Position numbers and translations under genes: made by a program. This document shows, piece by piece, positions 16,286 to 25,900 of a stretch of 50,293 nucleotides of DNA (positions are counted from its first letter, which is position 1; every line of letters starts with the position of its first letter). Under the pieces are notes generated by a model that worked only from the letters and a program-made list of their open reading frames with translations, ran no database searches and was not told where the DNA came from. This stretch comes from an uncultured Flavobacteriia bacterium (GTDB taxonomy: Bacteria > Bacteroidota > Bacteroidia > Flavobacteriales_D > Crocinitomicaceae). Location of the stretch: the NCBI GenBank assembly GCA_937975705.1, contig CALJTX010000017.1, positions 1-50,293 of the forward strand, given 5' to 3'.

Positions 16286-16837
16286 ATGGCAGAAATAGCA
16301 AAGAAGTGGTATGTTGTCCGTGCCGTTAGTGGCAAGGAGAAGAAAGTCAAGGAATATCTTGAACTCGAAATCGCACGCATGAAGCTCACTGATTACGTCA
16401 ATCAGGTGCTTATTCCAACAGAAAAAGTATTCAAAATCCAAAACGGTAAAAAAGTCAATAAAGAAAAAGCTTTCTTACCTGGATATGTCCTTATCGAAGC
16501 AGCGTTGGTTGGTGAGGTAACACACGTTATCAAAAGCATCCCCAACGTAATTGGTTTCTTAGGAACTGAAAAAGGTGGTGAGGCTGTACCAATGCGTATG
16601 GCAGAAGTGAACCGCATTTTAGGAAAAGTTGATGAATTATCAATTACCGAAGAAGAACTCAAAATACCATTTGTGGTTGGAGAATCTGTGAAAGTAATCG
16701 ATGGTCCATTTAATAACTTTAGTGGAGTTGTTGATGAAATCAACGAAGAGAAAAAGAAACTAAAGGTAATGGTCAAAATTTTTGGCCGCAAAAACTTGCT
16801 CGAGCTCAACTATATGCAGGTTGAGAAAGAGTCTTAA
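16286..16837 (+). CDS. nusG: Transcription termination/antitermination factor NusG
   Basis: The 183-residue factor binds RNA polymerase and links it to Rho or to the ribosome. The NGN domain starts MAEIAKKWYVVRAVSGKEKK and includes AFLPGYVLIEAAL. The C-terminal KOW domain is at about residues 130-183 (VGESVKVIDGPFNNFSGVVD). The frame is open upstream to 16187, but the Met at 16286 matches the family start and lies after the secE stop. It is part of the secE-nusG-rplK run. Confidence 0.97.
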   Translation: MAEIAKKWYVVRAVSGKEKKVKEYLELEIARMKLTDYVNQVLIPTEKVFKIQNGKKVNKEKAFLPGYVLIEAALVGEVTHVIKSIPNVIGFLGTEKGGEAVPMRMAEVNRILGKVDELSITEEELKIPFVVGESVKVIDGPFNNFSGVVDEINEEKKKLKVMVKIFGRKNLLELNYMQVEKES

Positions 16838-16856
16838 AGTTGTATTAACCGTAGGA

Positions 16857-16895
16857 GTGGACCTGATGACTAAAGCTTCCCGTCGAGAAGTCCAC
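16857..16895 (+). promoter_or_regulatory. L1-binding-site-like mRNA leader before rplK
   Basis: GTGGAC (16857-16862) pairs with GTCCAC (16890-16895). Inside lie CTGAT, a short GAC/GTC helix (16868-16870 with 16882-16884) closed by an 11-base loop, and the 3'-side loop GAGAA (16885-16889). Two helices joined by an asymmetric internal loop with GA(U) on one side and GAGAA on the other is the arrangement I recall for ribosomal protein L1 targets in rRNA and in rplK-rplA mRNAs. L1 would then repress its own operon. The match is by eye and the assignment is inference. Confidence 0.6.
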
Positions 16896-16920
16896 GTTTA
16901 ACTACATAATTTGTATATAT

Positions 16921-17367
16921 ATGGCTAAAGAAGTAGCAGCATTGATCAAGTTACAGATCAAAGGAGGCGCAGCCAATCCATCACCACCAATTGGTCCGGC
17001 TCTAGGTGCCAAAGGTGTGAACATCATGGAGTTTTGTAAGCAGTTCAACGCGCGTACACAAGACAAAATGGGTAAGGTGGTTCCGGTTGTGATTACCGTT
17101 TACGGTGATAAATCTTTTGATTTCGTTCTCAAAACCCCGCCAGCAGCGGTACAAATCATTGAACATTCAAAAATTAAAAAAGGTTCGTCTGAGCCAAACC
17201 GCGTGAAAGTTGGTTCCGTTACTTGGGATCAAGTTCGTGCGATTGCCGAAGACAAACTTCCAGATTTGAATTGTTTTACGGTTGACTCTGCGATGCGCAT
17301 GGTTGCAGGAACAGCAAGAAGTATGGGGGTTACCGTTAAAGGTGGCGAAGCTCCAAAATCCAAATAA
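16921..17367 (+). CDS. rplK: 50S ribosomal protein L11
   Basis: The product is the 148-residue L11 protein of the GTPase-associated centre of the large ribosomal subunit. The N-terminal domain holds the proline-rich KGGAANPSPPIGPALGAKGV, which contacts release and elongation factors. The C-terminal domain binds 23S rRNA and ends TARSMGVTVKGG. Length is normal. It is separated from nusG by an 83-base gap that holds the L1-site-like hairpin. Confidence 0.98.
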   Translation: MAKEVAALIKLQIKGGAANPSPPIGPALGAKGVNIMEFCKQFNARTQDKMGKVVPVVITVYGDKSFDFVLKTPPAAVQIIEHSKIKKGSSEPNRVKVGSVTWDQVRAIAEDKLPDLNCFTVDSAMRMVAGTARSMGVTVKGGEAPKSK

Positions 17368-17376
17368 TCATAGACT

Positions 17377-18072
17377 ATGAAAAGAGTTTCTAAAAAAAGA
17401 AAAGAGATTTTGGCAAAATACGATTTGTCAAAAACTTTCACTCTAACAGAAGCATGTGATTTGGTGAAGGGAATTTCTACCACTAAATTCGATGCCTCTG
17501 TAGATATTTGTGTTCGTTTGGGTGTAGACCCGCGCAAAGCGAACCAAATGGTACGTGGAACCGTTGCCCTACCTCATGGTACTGGTAAAGATGTAAAAGT
17601 ACTTGTACTTTGCACGCCAGACAAAGAGAAAGAAGCGCAAGATGCAGGTGCAGACTACGTTGGTCTTGACGATTATATCGCAAAGATCAAAGGTGGCTGG
17701 ACAGACGTTGACGTGATCATCACGATGCCTTCTGTAATGGGTAAAGTAGGTGCGCTCGGTCGTATCCTCGGTCCACGCGGCTTGATGCCAAACCCGAAGA
17801 CAGGTACTGTAACCATGGAAATTGGTAAAGCAGTAGAAGAGGTGAAAGCCGGTAAAATCGACTTTAAAGTTGACAAATACGGTATCATCCACGCTGGAAT
17901 CGGTCGTGTAAGTTTTGACGGTGACAAAATTCGTGAGAATGCTTTCGAATTGGTTTCTACACTTGTCAAACTCAAGCCTTCTGCAGCAAAAGGTACATAC
18001 ATCAAAAGTATCTACTTGAGCTCTACAATGAGTCCCGGAATACAAATTGACGCGAAGTCTGTTACTGCTTAA
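17377..18072 (+). CDS. rplA: 50S ribosomal protein L1
   Basis: The product is the 231-residue L1 protein of the mobile L1 stalk and, in many bacteria, the translational repressor of rplK-rplA. The conserved segment GRILGPRGLMPNPKTGTV, the Thr/Met region FDASVDICVRLGVDPRKANQ and the C-terminal KGTYIKSIYLSSTMSPGI are all present. It starts 9 bases after rplK. The candidate L1 target upstream of rplK is consistent with feedback control. Confidence 0.98.
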   Translation: MKRVSKKRKEILAKYDLSKTFTLTEACDLVKGISTTKFDASVDICVRLGVDPRKANQMVRGTVALPHGTGKDVKVLVLCTPDKEKEAQDAGADYVGLDDYIAKIKGGWTDVDVIITMPSVMGKVGALGRILGPRGLMPNPKTGTVTMEIGKAVEEVKAGKIDFKVDKYGIIHAGIGRVSFDGDKIRENAFELVSTLVKLKPSAAKGTYIKSIYLSSTMSPGIQIDAKSVTA

Positions 18073-18084
18073 TACTTAGAACAC

Positions 18085-18606
18085 ATGACAAGAGAAGAAA
18101 AAGCACAGTACATCAGCGATTTAGCAGCACAATTGTCTGCTAGCCAAGTTGTATATTTAACAGACACTGCAGATTTGACCGTTGAGGCCGTTAACACCCT
18201 CCGCAGAAGATGTTTTCAATCAAACATCTCCATGCGTGTAGTCAAGAATGCTTTGCTTGAAAAAGCAATGGATCAAGTTGAAGGAAAAGATTTCGGTGCG
18301 TTGAGAGACGTATTGAAAGGTTCTACTTCTGTAATGATCTCTGAAGTTGCAAATGCTCCTGCAAAATTGATTGCAGATTTCCGTAAGAAATCTCCAAAAC
18401 CACTTTTGAAAGGTGCATACATCGACGAAGCAATCTTTATTGGTGACGAACAACTTAGCGCATTAGAATCACTCAAGAGCAAAGAAGAGCTCATCGGTGA
18501 CCTCATTGCCTTGTTGCAAAGCCCAGCGAAAAATGTATTGTCTGGTCTTCAAGGTGCTGGTGGCAAAATTGCTGGCATCCTTAAAACGCTCGAAGAAAGA
18601 GCATAA
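18085..18606 (+). CDS. rplJ: 50S ribosomal protein L10
   Basis: The 173-residue L10 protein anchors the L7/L12 dimers of the ribosomal stalk. The N-terminal rRNA-binding domain includes VVYLTDTADLTVEAVNTLRR and RVVKNALLEKAM. The C-terminal helix that binds L12 ends in GILKTLEERA. It starts 12 bases after rplA. That gap is too short for the long L10-binding leader found upstream of rplJ in enterobacteria, so any such control would have to act from within rplA. Confidence 0.97.
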   Translation: MTREEKAQYISDLAAQLSASQVVYLTDTADLTVEAVNTLRRRCFQSNISMRVVKNALLEKAMDQVEGKDFGALRDVLKGSTSVMISEVANAPAKLIADFRKKSPKPLLKGAYIDEAIFIGDEQLSALESLKSKEELIGDLIALLQSPAKNVLSGLQGAGGKIAGILKTLEERA

Positions 18607-18642
18607 TCAAATTATTTTTAAACCTTTTTAAATTTAAATAAA

Positions 18643-19020
18643 ATGGCTGATTTAAAGCAAATTGCAGAAACGTTAGTTAACCTTACAGTAAAAGAAGTAA
18701 GCGAATTAGCAACAATTATGAAAGACGAGTATGGCATCGAGCCTGCTGCTGCTGCTCCAGTAATGGTAGCTGGCGCTGCTGCTGGTGCTGGTGAAGCTGC
18801 TGCTGAGCAAACTGAATTTGATGTAATCCTCAAATCTGGTGGTGCTAACAAACTTGCAGTAGTTAAACTTGTAAAAGAATTGACTGGTAACGGATTGAAA
18901 GAATCTAAAGACCTAGTTGATGCTGCTCCTTCTACATTGAAAGAAGGTGTATCTAAAGACGAGGCTGAAGGCCTCAAAAAGTCTCTTGAAGAGGCTGGTG
19001 CTGAAGTAGAAGTTAAGTAA
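18643..19020 (+). CDS. rplL: 50S ribosomal protein L7/L12
   Basis: The 125-residue stalk protein recruits translation factors. The N-terminal dimerisation domain (residues 1-33) is followed by an Ala/Gly-rich hinge (about 36-55). The C-terminal factor-binding domain includes EFDVILKSGGANKLAVVK and the helix GLKESKDLVDAAP. Codon bias is extreme. A strong hairpin terminator follows 15 bases after the stop, which would lower polymerase entry into rpoBC relative to this multi-copy stalk protein. Confidence 0.98.
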   Translation: MADLKQIAETLVNLTVKEVSELATIMKDEYGIEPAAAAPVMVAGAAAGAGEAAAEQTEFDVILKSGGANKLAVVKLVKELTGNGLKESKDLVDAAPSTLKEGVSKDEAEGLKKSLEEAGAEVEVK

Positions 19021-19035
19021 TTCGATTCAGGATAT

Positions 19036-19080
19036 ACAGGAAAGGCACCGCCGAAAGGCGGGTGCCTTGTCCTGTTTTTT
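19036..19080 (+). terminator. Strong hairpin between rplL and rpoB (attenuator)
   Basis: ACAGGA and AGGCACCGCC pair with GGCGGGTGCCT and TCCTGT around a GAAA tetraloop, with small bulges. A run of six T follows (19075-19080). This is a well-formed intrinsic terminator placed inside an operon. No exact TAnnTTTG promoter is visible between it and rpoB, so rpoBC probably depends on read-through. Confidence 0.8.
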
Positions 19081-19125
19081 GCATGTTGATTTCAACAGAG
19101 TACAAAACATTAAAAAAAACAAGCC

Positions 19126-22100
19126 TTGGCAACAACAACTAATTCAACCAGAATTAATTTTGCTTCAAGCAAAAACCAATTTGAATATCCAGATTTTTTG
19201 GAGATTCAATTAAAGTCTTTTCAAGAATTCTTCCAGTTGGAAACAACGCCGGAGAATCGCGAAAGTGAAGGGCTTTTCAAAGTGTTTGCTGAAAATTTCC
19301 CCATTACGGATACCCGCAATCAATTTGTTCTAGAATTCCTAGATTATTTCATTGATCCACCTCGCTACACCATTGAAGAGTGTATCGAAAGAGGACTAAC
19401 GTACAGTGTTCCTCTCAAAGCAAAACTGAAACTGTATTGTACTGACCCTGAGCACGAGGATTTCGAAACCATCGTTCAGGATGTTTACTTAGGTACAATT
19501 CCTTATATGACACCAAAAGGGTCATTTGTGGTCAACGGCGCAGAACGCGTTATTGTATCCCAATTGCACCGTTCACCAGGTGTTTTCTTTGGACAGTCTC
19601 GCCATGCAAATGGCACGAAGTTATATTCGGCCAGAATTATCCCGTTCAAGGGATCATGGATTGAATTCGCGACAGATATCAACAATATCATGTACGCCTA
19701 TATCGACCGTAAAAAGAAATTACCTGTTACAACCCTTTTCCGCGCTATTGGCTATGAAACAGACCGCGATATCTTAGATATTTTTGGTCTTGCCGACGAA
19801 GTGAAGGTGAGTAAAACTAACCTTAAGAAACTCATTGGCCGCCGTTTGGCTGCAAGGGTGCTCAAAACTTGGATTGAGGATTTCGTTGACGAAGATACCG
19901 GAGAGGTAGTTTCTATCGAGCGAAATGAGGTTATTCTAGATCGCGAGCTCGTGATCGGTGAAGAACACCTCGATTCCATCATGGATTCAGGCGCTAAATC
20001 GCTTATCCTACACAAAGAAGATGGTAACTCTACAGATTACACCATTATCTACAATACTTTACAAAAAGATACTTCCAATTCTGAAAAAGAAGCGGTTGAA
20101 CACATCTACCGTCAATTACGTAATGCAGATCCACCAGATTATGAAACTGCAAAAGGTGTATTCGAGAAATTATTCTTCTCTGATGCACGTTATGATTTAG
20201 GTGAAGTAGGTCGCTACCGTATCAACAAGAAGCTCAACCATGACGCTTCTGAAGAGTCGCGCGTATTGACTAAAAATGACATCATTTCAATCATTAAATA
20301 CCTGATTGAACTCATCAATTCTAAGGCCGATATCGATGACATCGACCACTTGTCAAATCGCCGCGTTCGTACAGTTGGAGAGCAACTTTACTCACAATTT
20401 GGCGTAGGTTTGGCACGTATGGCGCGCACCATTCGCGAGCGTATGAATGTGCGTGACAACGAAGTCTTTACCCCAATCGACCTTATCAATGCCAAGACCC
20501 TGTCTTCGGTCATTAACTCTTTCTTCGGTACCAACCAGCTTTCTCAGTTCATGGACCAAACCAACCCGCTTTCGGAAGTCACGCACAAGCGTCGTCTTTC
20601 TGCACTCGGGCCAGGCGGTTTATCGCGTGAACGCGCTGGATTTGAGGTTCGTGACGTTCACTACACGCACTACGGTCGTTTGTGTACTATCGAAACACCA
20701 GAAGGTCCGAACATCGGGCTCATCTCTTCACTTTGCGTATTTGCAAAAGTCAACAAACTTGGTTTCATCGAAACGCCTTATCGTCGTGTAGACAACGGTC
20801 GTGTTGTTTTTGAAGAAGCTCCAATTTATTTGGCTGCGGAAGAAGAAGATTCGAAAACCATTGCACAGGCCAACGCCAAAATCGATGACAAAGGTAATTT
20901 CCTTTCTGATTTGGTTAAAGCGCGTTACGAAGGTGACTTCCCTGTAGTAGCTCCTGGAGACCTCAGTTTGATGGACGTAGGTGCCAACCAAATTGCATCC
21001 ATTGCAGCCTCTTCTATTCCTTTCCTCGAGCACGATGATGCCAACCGTGCACTCATGGGCTCCAACATGCAGCGCCAAGCTGTGCCGTTGTTGCGTCCAA
21101 ATGCACCTATCGTAGGTACAGGAATCGAGCAACTCGTAGCAAGAGACTCTCGTGTCTTGATCAACGCAGAAGGCTCTGGAACAGTTGAATACGTAGATGC
21201 AAATGAAATCGTCATCCGTTACGACTGGAATGACCAAGATAAACTTGTGAGTTTTGACAGCGAAGTAATGCGTTACTCGCTTACCAAATTCATGAAGACC
21301 AACCAAAGTACTTGTATCAACCTCAAGCCAATTGTACAAAAAGGTGACCGTGTTGAACGTGGACAAGTTCTTTGTGAAGGTTACGCAACCCAATCAGGCG
21401 AACTCGCACTCGGACAAAACCTAAAAGTGGCATTCATGCCTTGGAAAGGTTACAACTTCGAGGATGCGATTGTAATCTCTGAGAAAGTGGTTCGCGACGA
21501 CATCTTTACCTCTATCCACATCGATGAATATTCTTTGGAAGTTCGCGATACCAAACGCGGTATGGAAGAATTGACTTCTGACATCCCGAACGTTTCGGAA
21601 GAAGCAACCAAAGACCTCGACGAAAACGGACTCATTCGCATTGGTGCTGAAATCAAAGAAGGAGACATCCTTATTGGTAAAATCACGCCAAAAGGCGAGA
21701 CCGACCCTTCTCCTGAAGAGAAACTCTTGCGTGCTATCTTCGGCGACAAAGCTGGTGACGTAAAAGACGCTTCATTGAAAGCTGGTCCATCGCTTCGCGG
21801 CGTAGTCATCGAGAAAAAATTATTCTCACGCGCTGTAAAAGACCGCAAATCTAAATCTCAAGATAAACCAGTTCTCGAAGCACTCGATGCGGATTACCAC
21901 AGAGATCTTTCTGTCTTGCGCGATAAACTTGTCGATAAATTATTGGTTATTCTTGGAGAACAAAAATCTTCAGGTGTATTCAATAACTTCAAAGAAGAAT
22001 TGATCAAAAAAGGAACTAAGTTCAGCAACAAAGCGCTTAGTGCTCTTGATTATTCAATTGTCAATCCGCTCAACTGGACGGCCGATACAGAGACCAATCA

Positions 22101-22935
22101 ATTGATTTCTCGTGTCATCCACAACTTCAATATCAAAGCCAACGACTTACTTGGTATCTACAAACGCAAAAAATTCCACATCTCTGTCGGTGATGAACTC
22201 CCTGCCGGAATCGTGAAATTGGCGAAAGTATATGTCGCTAAGAAACGCAAGCTCAAAGTTGGAGATAAGATGGCGGGTCGCCACGGTAACAAAGGTATCG
22301 TTGCCAATATCGTTCGTCAAGAAGATATGCCATTCCTCGAAGACGGAACACCAGTAGATATCGTTCTTAATCCACTAGGGGTACCATCTCGTATGAACCT
22401 TGGTCAGATTTACGAAACTGTTCTCGCTTGGGCTGGAGAAAAATTAGGTGTCAAATTTGCTACGCCAATTTTTGACGGTGCTAAGCCAGAAGAAATCAAC
22501 GACTGGACAGACAAAGCAGGTGTACCACGTTCAGGTAAAACTTACCTCTATGATGGTGGTACCGGCGAGCGTTTCCACCAACCGGCAACAGTTGGAATCA
22601 TCTACATGTTGAAACTTTCTCACATGGTCGATGACAAAATGCACGCACGTTCAATCGGACCATACTCGCTCATTACCCAACAACCATTGGGTGGTAAAGC
22701 ACAGTTTGGTGGTCAGCGTTTTGGTGAGATGGAAGTTTGGGCATTGGAGGCATTTGGTGCTGCCAATATCCTACAAGAAATCCTTACCGTGAAATCTGAC
22801 GACGTCATGGGTCGTGCCAAGGCATATGAATCTATTGTGAAAGGCGACAACATTCCAGAACCAGGTATTCCTGAGTCCTTCAATGTATTGTTACACGAAT
22901 TACGTGGCTTGTGCCTTAACGTATCAATGGATTAA
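19126..22935 (+). CDS. rpoB: DNA-directed RNA polymerase beta subunit
   Basis: The product is the 1269-residue beta subunit of RNA polymerase. The rifampicin pocket region (FFGTNQLSQFMDQTNPLSE, then THKRRLSALGPGGLSRERAG) keeps the usual drug-contact residues. GDKMAGRHGNKGIV of the active-site region and the C-terminal PESFNVLLHELRGLCLNV are present. The initiator appears to be TTG at 19126, giving MATTTNSTRINFAS, which matches the usual Bacteroidota start (MATxT..RINF). No ATG lies at the right position. rpoC follows 32 bases later. Confidence 0.98.
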   Translation: MATTTNSTRINFASSKNQFEYPDFLEIQLKSFQEFFQLETTPENRESEGLFKVFAENFPITDTRNQFVLEFLDYFIDPPRYTIEECIERGLTYSVPLKAKLKLYCTDPEHEDFETIVQDVYLGTIPYMTPKGSFVVNGAERVIVSQLHRSPGVFFGQSRHANGTKLYSARIIPFKGSWIEFATDINNIMYAYIDRKKKLPVTTLFRAIGYETDRDILDIFGLADEVKVSKTNLKKLIGRRLAARVLKTWIEDFVDEDTGEVVSIERNEVILDRELVIGEEHLDSIMDSGAKSLILHKEDGNSTDYTIIYNTLQKDTSNSEKEAVEHIYRQLRNADPPDYETAKGVFEKLFFSDARYDLGEVGRYRINKKLNHDASEESRVLTKNDIISIIKYLIELINSKADIDDIDHLSNRRVRTVGEQLYSQFGVGLARMARTIRERMNVRDNEVFTPIDLINAKTLSSVINSFFGTNQLSQFMDQTNPLSEVTHKRRLSALGPGGLSRERAGFEVRDVHYTHYGRLCTIETPEGPNIGLISSLCVFAKVNKLGFIETPYRRVDNGRVVFEEAPIYLAAEEEDSKTIAQANAKIDDKGNFLSDLVKARYEGDFPVVAPGDLSLMDVGANQIASIAASSIPFLEHDDANRALMGSNMQRQAVPLLRPNAPIVGTGIEQLVARDSRVLINAEGSGTVEYVDANEIVIRYDWNDQDKLVSFDSEVMRYSLTKFMKTNQSTCINLKPIVQKGDRVERGQVLCEGYATQSGELALGQNLKVAFMPWKGYNFEDAIVISEKVVRDDIFTSIHIDEYSLEVRDTKRGMEELTSDIPNVSEEATKDLDENGLIRIGAEIKEGDILIGKITPKGETDPSPEEKLLRAIFGDKAGDVKDASLKAGPSLRGVVIEKKLFSRAVKDRKSKSQDKPVLEALDADYHRDLSVLRDKLVDKLLVILGEQKSSGVFNNFKEELIKKGTKFSNKALSALDYSIVNPLNWTADTETNQLISRVIHNFNIKANDLLGIYKRKKFHISVGDELPAGIVKLAKVYVAKKRKLKVGDKMAGRHGNKGIVANIVRQEDMPFLEDGTPVDIVLNPLGVPSRMNLGQIYETVLAWAGEKLGVKFATPIFDGAKPEEINDWTDKAGVPRSGKTYLYDGGTGERFHQPATVGIIYMLKLSHMVDDKMHARSIGPYSLITQQPLGGKAQFGGQRFGEMEVWALEAFGAANILQEILTVKSDDVMGRAKAYESIVKGDNIPEPGIPESFNVLLHELRGLCLNVSMD

Positions 22936-22967
22936 TTCAAAATACTAACGTAAATAGTCGAGATCAA

Positions 22968-25900
22968 ATGGCTTTCAAAAAAGAAACCCCAAAAAAGCAA
23001 AGCAGCTTCAACAAAATCACTATCTCCTTGGCTTCACCAGAGGTCATCTTGGAGCATTCTAGTGGTGAAGTTTTGAAACCAGAAACCATCAACTACCGCA
23101 CCTATAAACCGGAGCGTGATGGCTTGTTCTGTGAGCGCATTTTTGGACCTGTTAAAGATTACGAATGTCACTGTGGTAAATACAAGCGCATCCGATACAA
23201 AGGCATCGTCTGTGACCGCTGTGGTGTAGAAGTAACTGAAAAGAAAGTACGTCGTGAGCGCATGGGACACATCTCTTTGGTGGTTCCTGTTGCACACATC
23301 TGGTACTTCCGTTCACTTCCAAATAAAATCGGTTATTTGTTGGGCTTGCCTACCAAAAAACTAGATCAAATCATCTATTACGAGCGTTATGTTGTCATTC
23401 AAGCTGGTGCAGTAACCGGTACAGACAAATGGGCTAACGTCAAGAAAATGGACTTCATTACTGAAGAGGAATATCTAGACATGCTCGATTTGCCAGAATT
23501 GGCGAATAACCATTACTTAGATGATACCGATCCAAACAAATTCATCGCAAAAATGGGTGCAGAAGCACTCTACGATTTGTTGGCTGGTCTCAACCTCGAT
23601 CAAATGTCTTACGACTTGCGTTACCAAGCTGAAACAGAGACATCTGTACAGCGTAAGAACGAAGCGCTCAAGCGTTTGCAGGTTGTTGAAGCCATGCGCG
23701 ACTCTCAAAAACGCATCGACAACCGTCCAGAATGGATGATTGTTAAGGTTGTTCCCGTTATTCCACCAGAATTGCGTCCGTTGGTTCCACTAGATGGTGG
23801 CCGTTTCGCAACGTCTGACCTCAACGACCTTTACCGTCGCGTCATTATCCGTAACAACCGCTTGAAGCGTTTGATCGAGATCAAAGCGCCAGAGGTGATC
23901 TTGCGCAACGAAAAACGTATGTTGCAAGAGGCTGTAGATTCCTTATTTGACAACTCAAGAAAATCTTCTGCTGTTAAAACTGAATCGAACCGTGCCCTTA
24001 AATCACTTTCTGATTCATTGAAAGGTAAGCAAGGTCGTTTCCGTCAAAACTTACTTGGTAAGCGTGTCGATTATTCTGCTCGTTCTGTAATTGTTGTAGG
24101 TCCAGACCTTAAATTGCACGAATGTGGTTTGCCAAAAGACATGGCTGCTGAACTCTACAAACCGTTTATCATTCGCAAAATGATTGAGCGCGGTATTGTC
24201 AAGACGGTTAAATCTGCAAAGAAAATCGTTGACCGCAAAGAGCCAGTTGTTTGGGATATCCTCGAAAACGTATTGAAAGGTCACCCAGTTCTATTGAACC
24301 GTGCCCCTACGCTTCACCGTTTAGGTATCCAAGCTTTCCAACCTAAATTGATCGAAGGAAAAGCGATCCGTTTGCACCCACTCGTTACTACGGCATTCAA
24401 CGCCGACTTCGACGGTGACCAAATGGCGGTGCATTTACCACTTGGTAACGCCGCAATTTTAGAGGCTCAAATGCTCATGTTGGCTTCACACAATATCTTG
24501 AACCCTGCTAACGGCGCGCCGATCGCGGTACCTTCTCAGGATATGGTCTTGGGTCTTTATTACATCACCAAAGGAAAACGCACCACCGACACAGAAATCG
24601 TGAAAGGTGAAGGCGGTATTTTCTACTCTCCTGAAGAAGTAATCATCGCTTACAACGAAAGTAAACTCGATTTGCATGCGCACATCAAAGTTAAAACTTA
24701 CGATTTAGGTGCAGATGGACAACCTTGTCTCATGATGGTAGAAACCACTTGTGGCCGCGTGATGTTCAACAATAAAGTTCCGCGTCAAGTAGGTTTTATC
24801 AACGATGTTATGACCAAAAAAGCTTTGCGCGACATCATCGGCGAAGTCTTGAAAGTTTGTGGAACATCCAGAACAGCACAATTCCTTGATGATATCAAAC
24901 AACTTGGTTACGAAATGGCATTCAGAGGAGGTCTATCGTTCAACCTCGATGACATCATCATTCCAAAAGAAAAAGAAATTCTCGTTGCCAAGGCAGAGAC
25001 TGAAGTGAAAGAAGTCATGGTGAATTACAACATGGGTCTGATCACGAACAACGAGCGTTACAACCAAATTATTGATATCTGGACGCATACCAACTCGCGT
25101 CTGACGCATACACTCATGGAGCAACTTAAGACAGACCGTCAAGGGTTCAACTCAATTTACATGATGTACGATTCAGGAGCACGTGGTTCGAAAGAACAAA
25201 TTCGCCAGTTATCCGGTATGCGTGGTCTAATGGCCAAGCCGCAAAAATCTGGTGCATCTGTACAAGAGATCATCGAGAACCCGATCTTGTCTAACTTTAA
25301 GGAAGGCCTATCCATCCTCGAGTACTTTATCTCAACCCACGGTGCACGTAAAGGTTTGGCGGATACCGCACTTAAAACTGCCGATGCAGGTTACCTTACA
25401 CGTCGTTTGGTCGATGTCGCACAAGATGTGGTGATCAACTCAAACGATTGTGGTACCCTTCGCGGTATTGTTGCCACTTCATTGAAGAAAAACGACGAAG
25501 TTGTCGAACCATTGTACGACCGTATCCTCGGACGCACATCTGTTCACGATGTTTACTTACCAGATTCAGACCAAATCATTGTTTATGCAGGGGATATCAT
25601 CACAGAAGATATCGCAAGAGCAATAGAAAAAGCGGGTATCGAAGAAGTAGAAATTCGTTCAGTTTTGACTTGCGAAATGCGCAGAGGTGTTTGTTCGAAA
25701 TGTTACGGACGCAACCTGTCTAATCACCGTTTGGCTCAAATCGGAGACGCCGTTGGGGTTGTTGCCGCACAGTCCATTGGTGAGCCAGGTACACAGCTGA
25801 CACTTCGTACGTTCCACGTTGGTGGTACGGCCTCAAACATCGCTGATATTTCTGACCTCAAAGCAAAAGCAAACGGTAAGTTAGAAATCGACGAAATCCG

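Noticed and set aside
16863..16890. Hammerhead-ribozyme-like string CTGATGA followed by GAGAA in the nusG-rplK gap
   Set aside because: The GAAA core box and a cleavable NUH site in a third stem are missing. The two helices and the position before rplK fit an L1 target much better.
18073..18084. L10-type leader before rplJ
   Set aside because: The gap is only 12 bases, too short for the known L10-binding structure.
20728..21393. A 221-codon open frame on the - strand inside rpoB
   Set aside because: It is a shadow of the biased codon use in rpoB. It has no promoter box, no family resemblance and an implausible residue composition.
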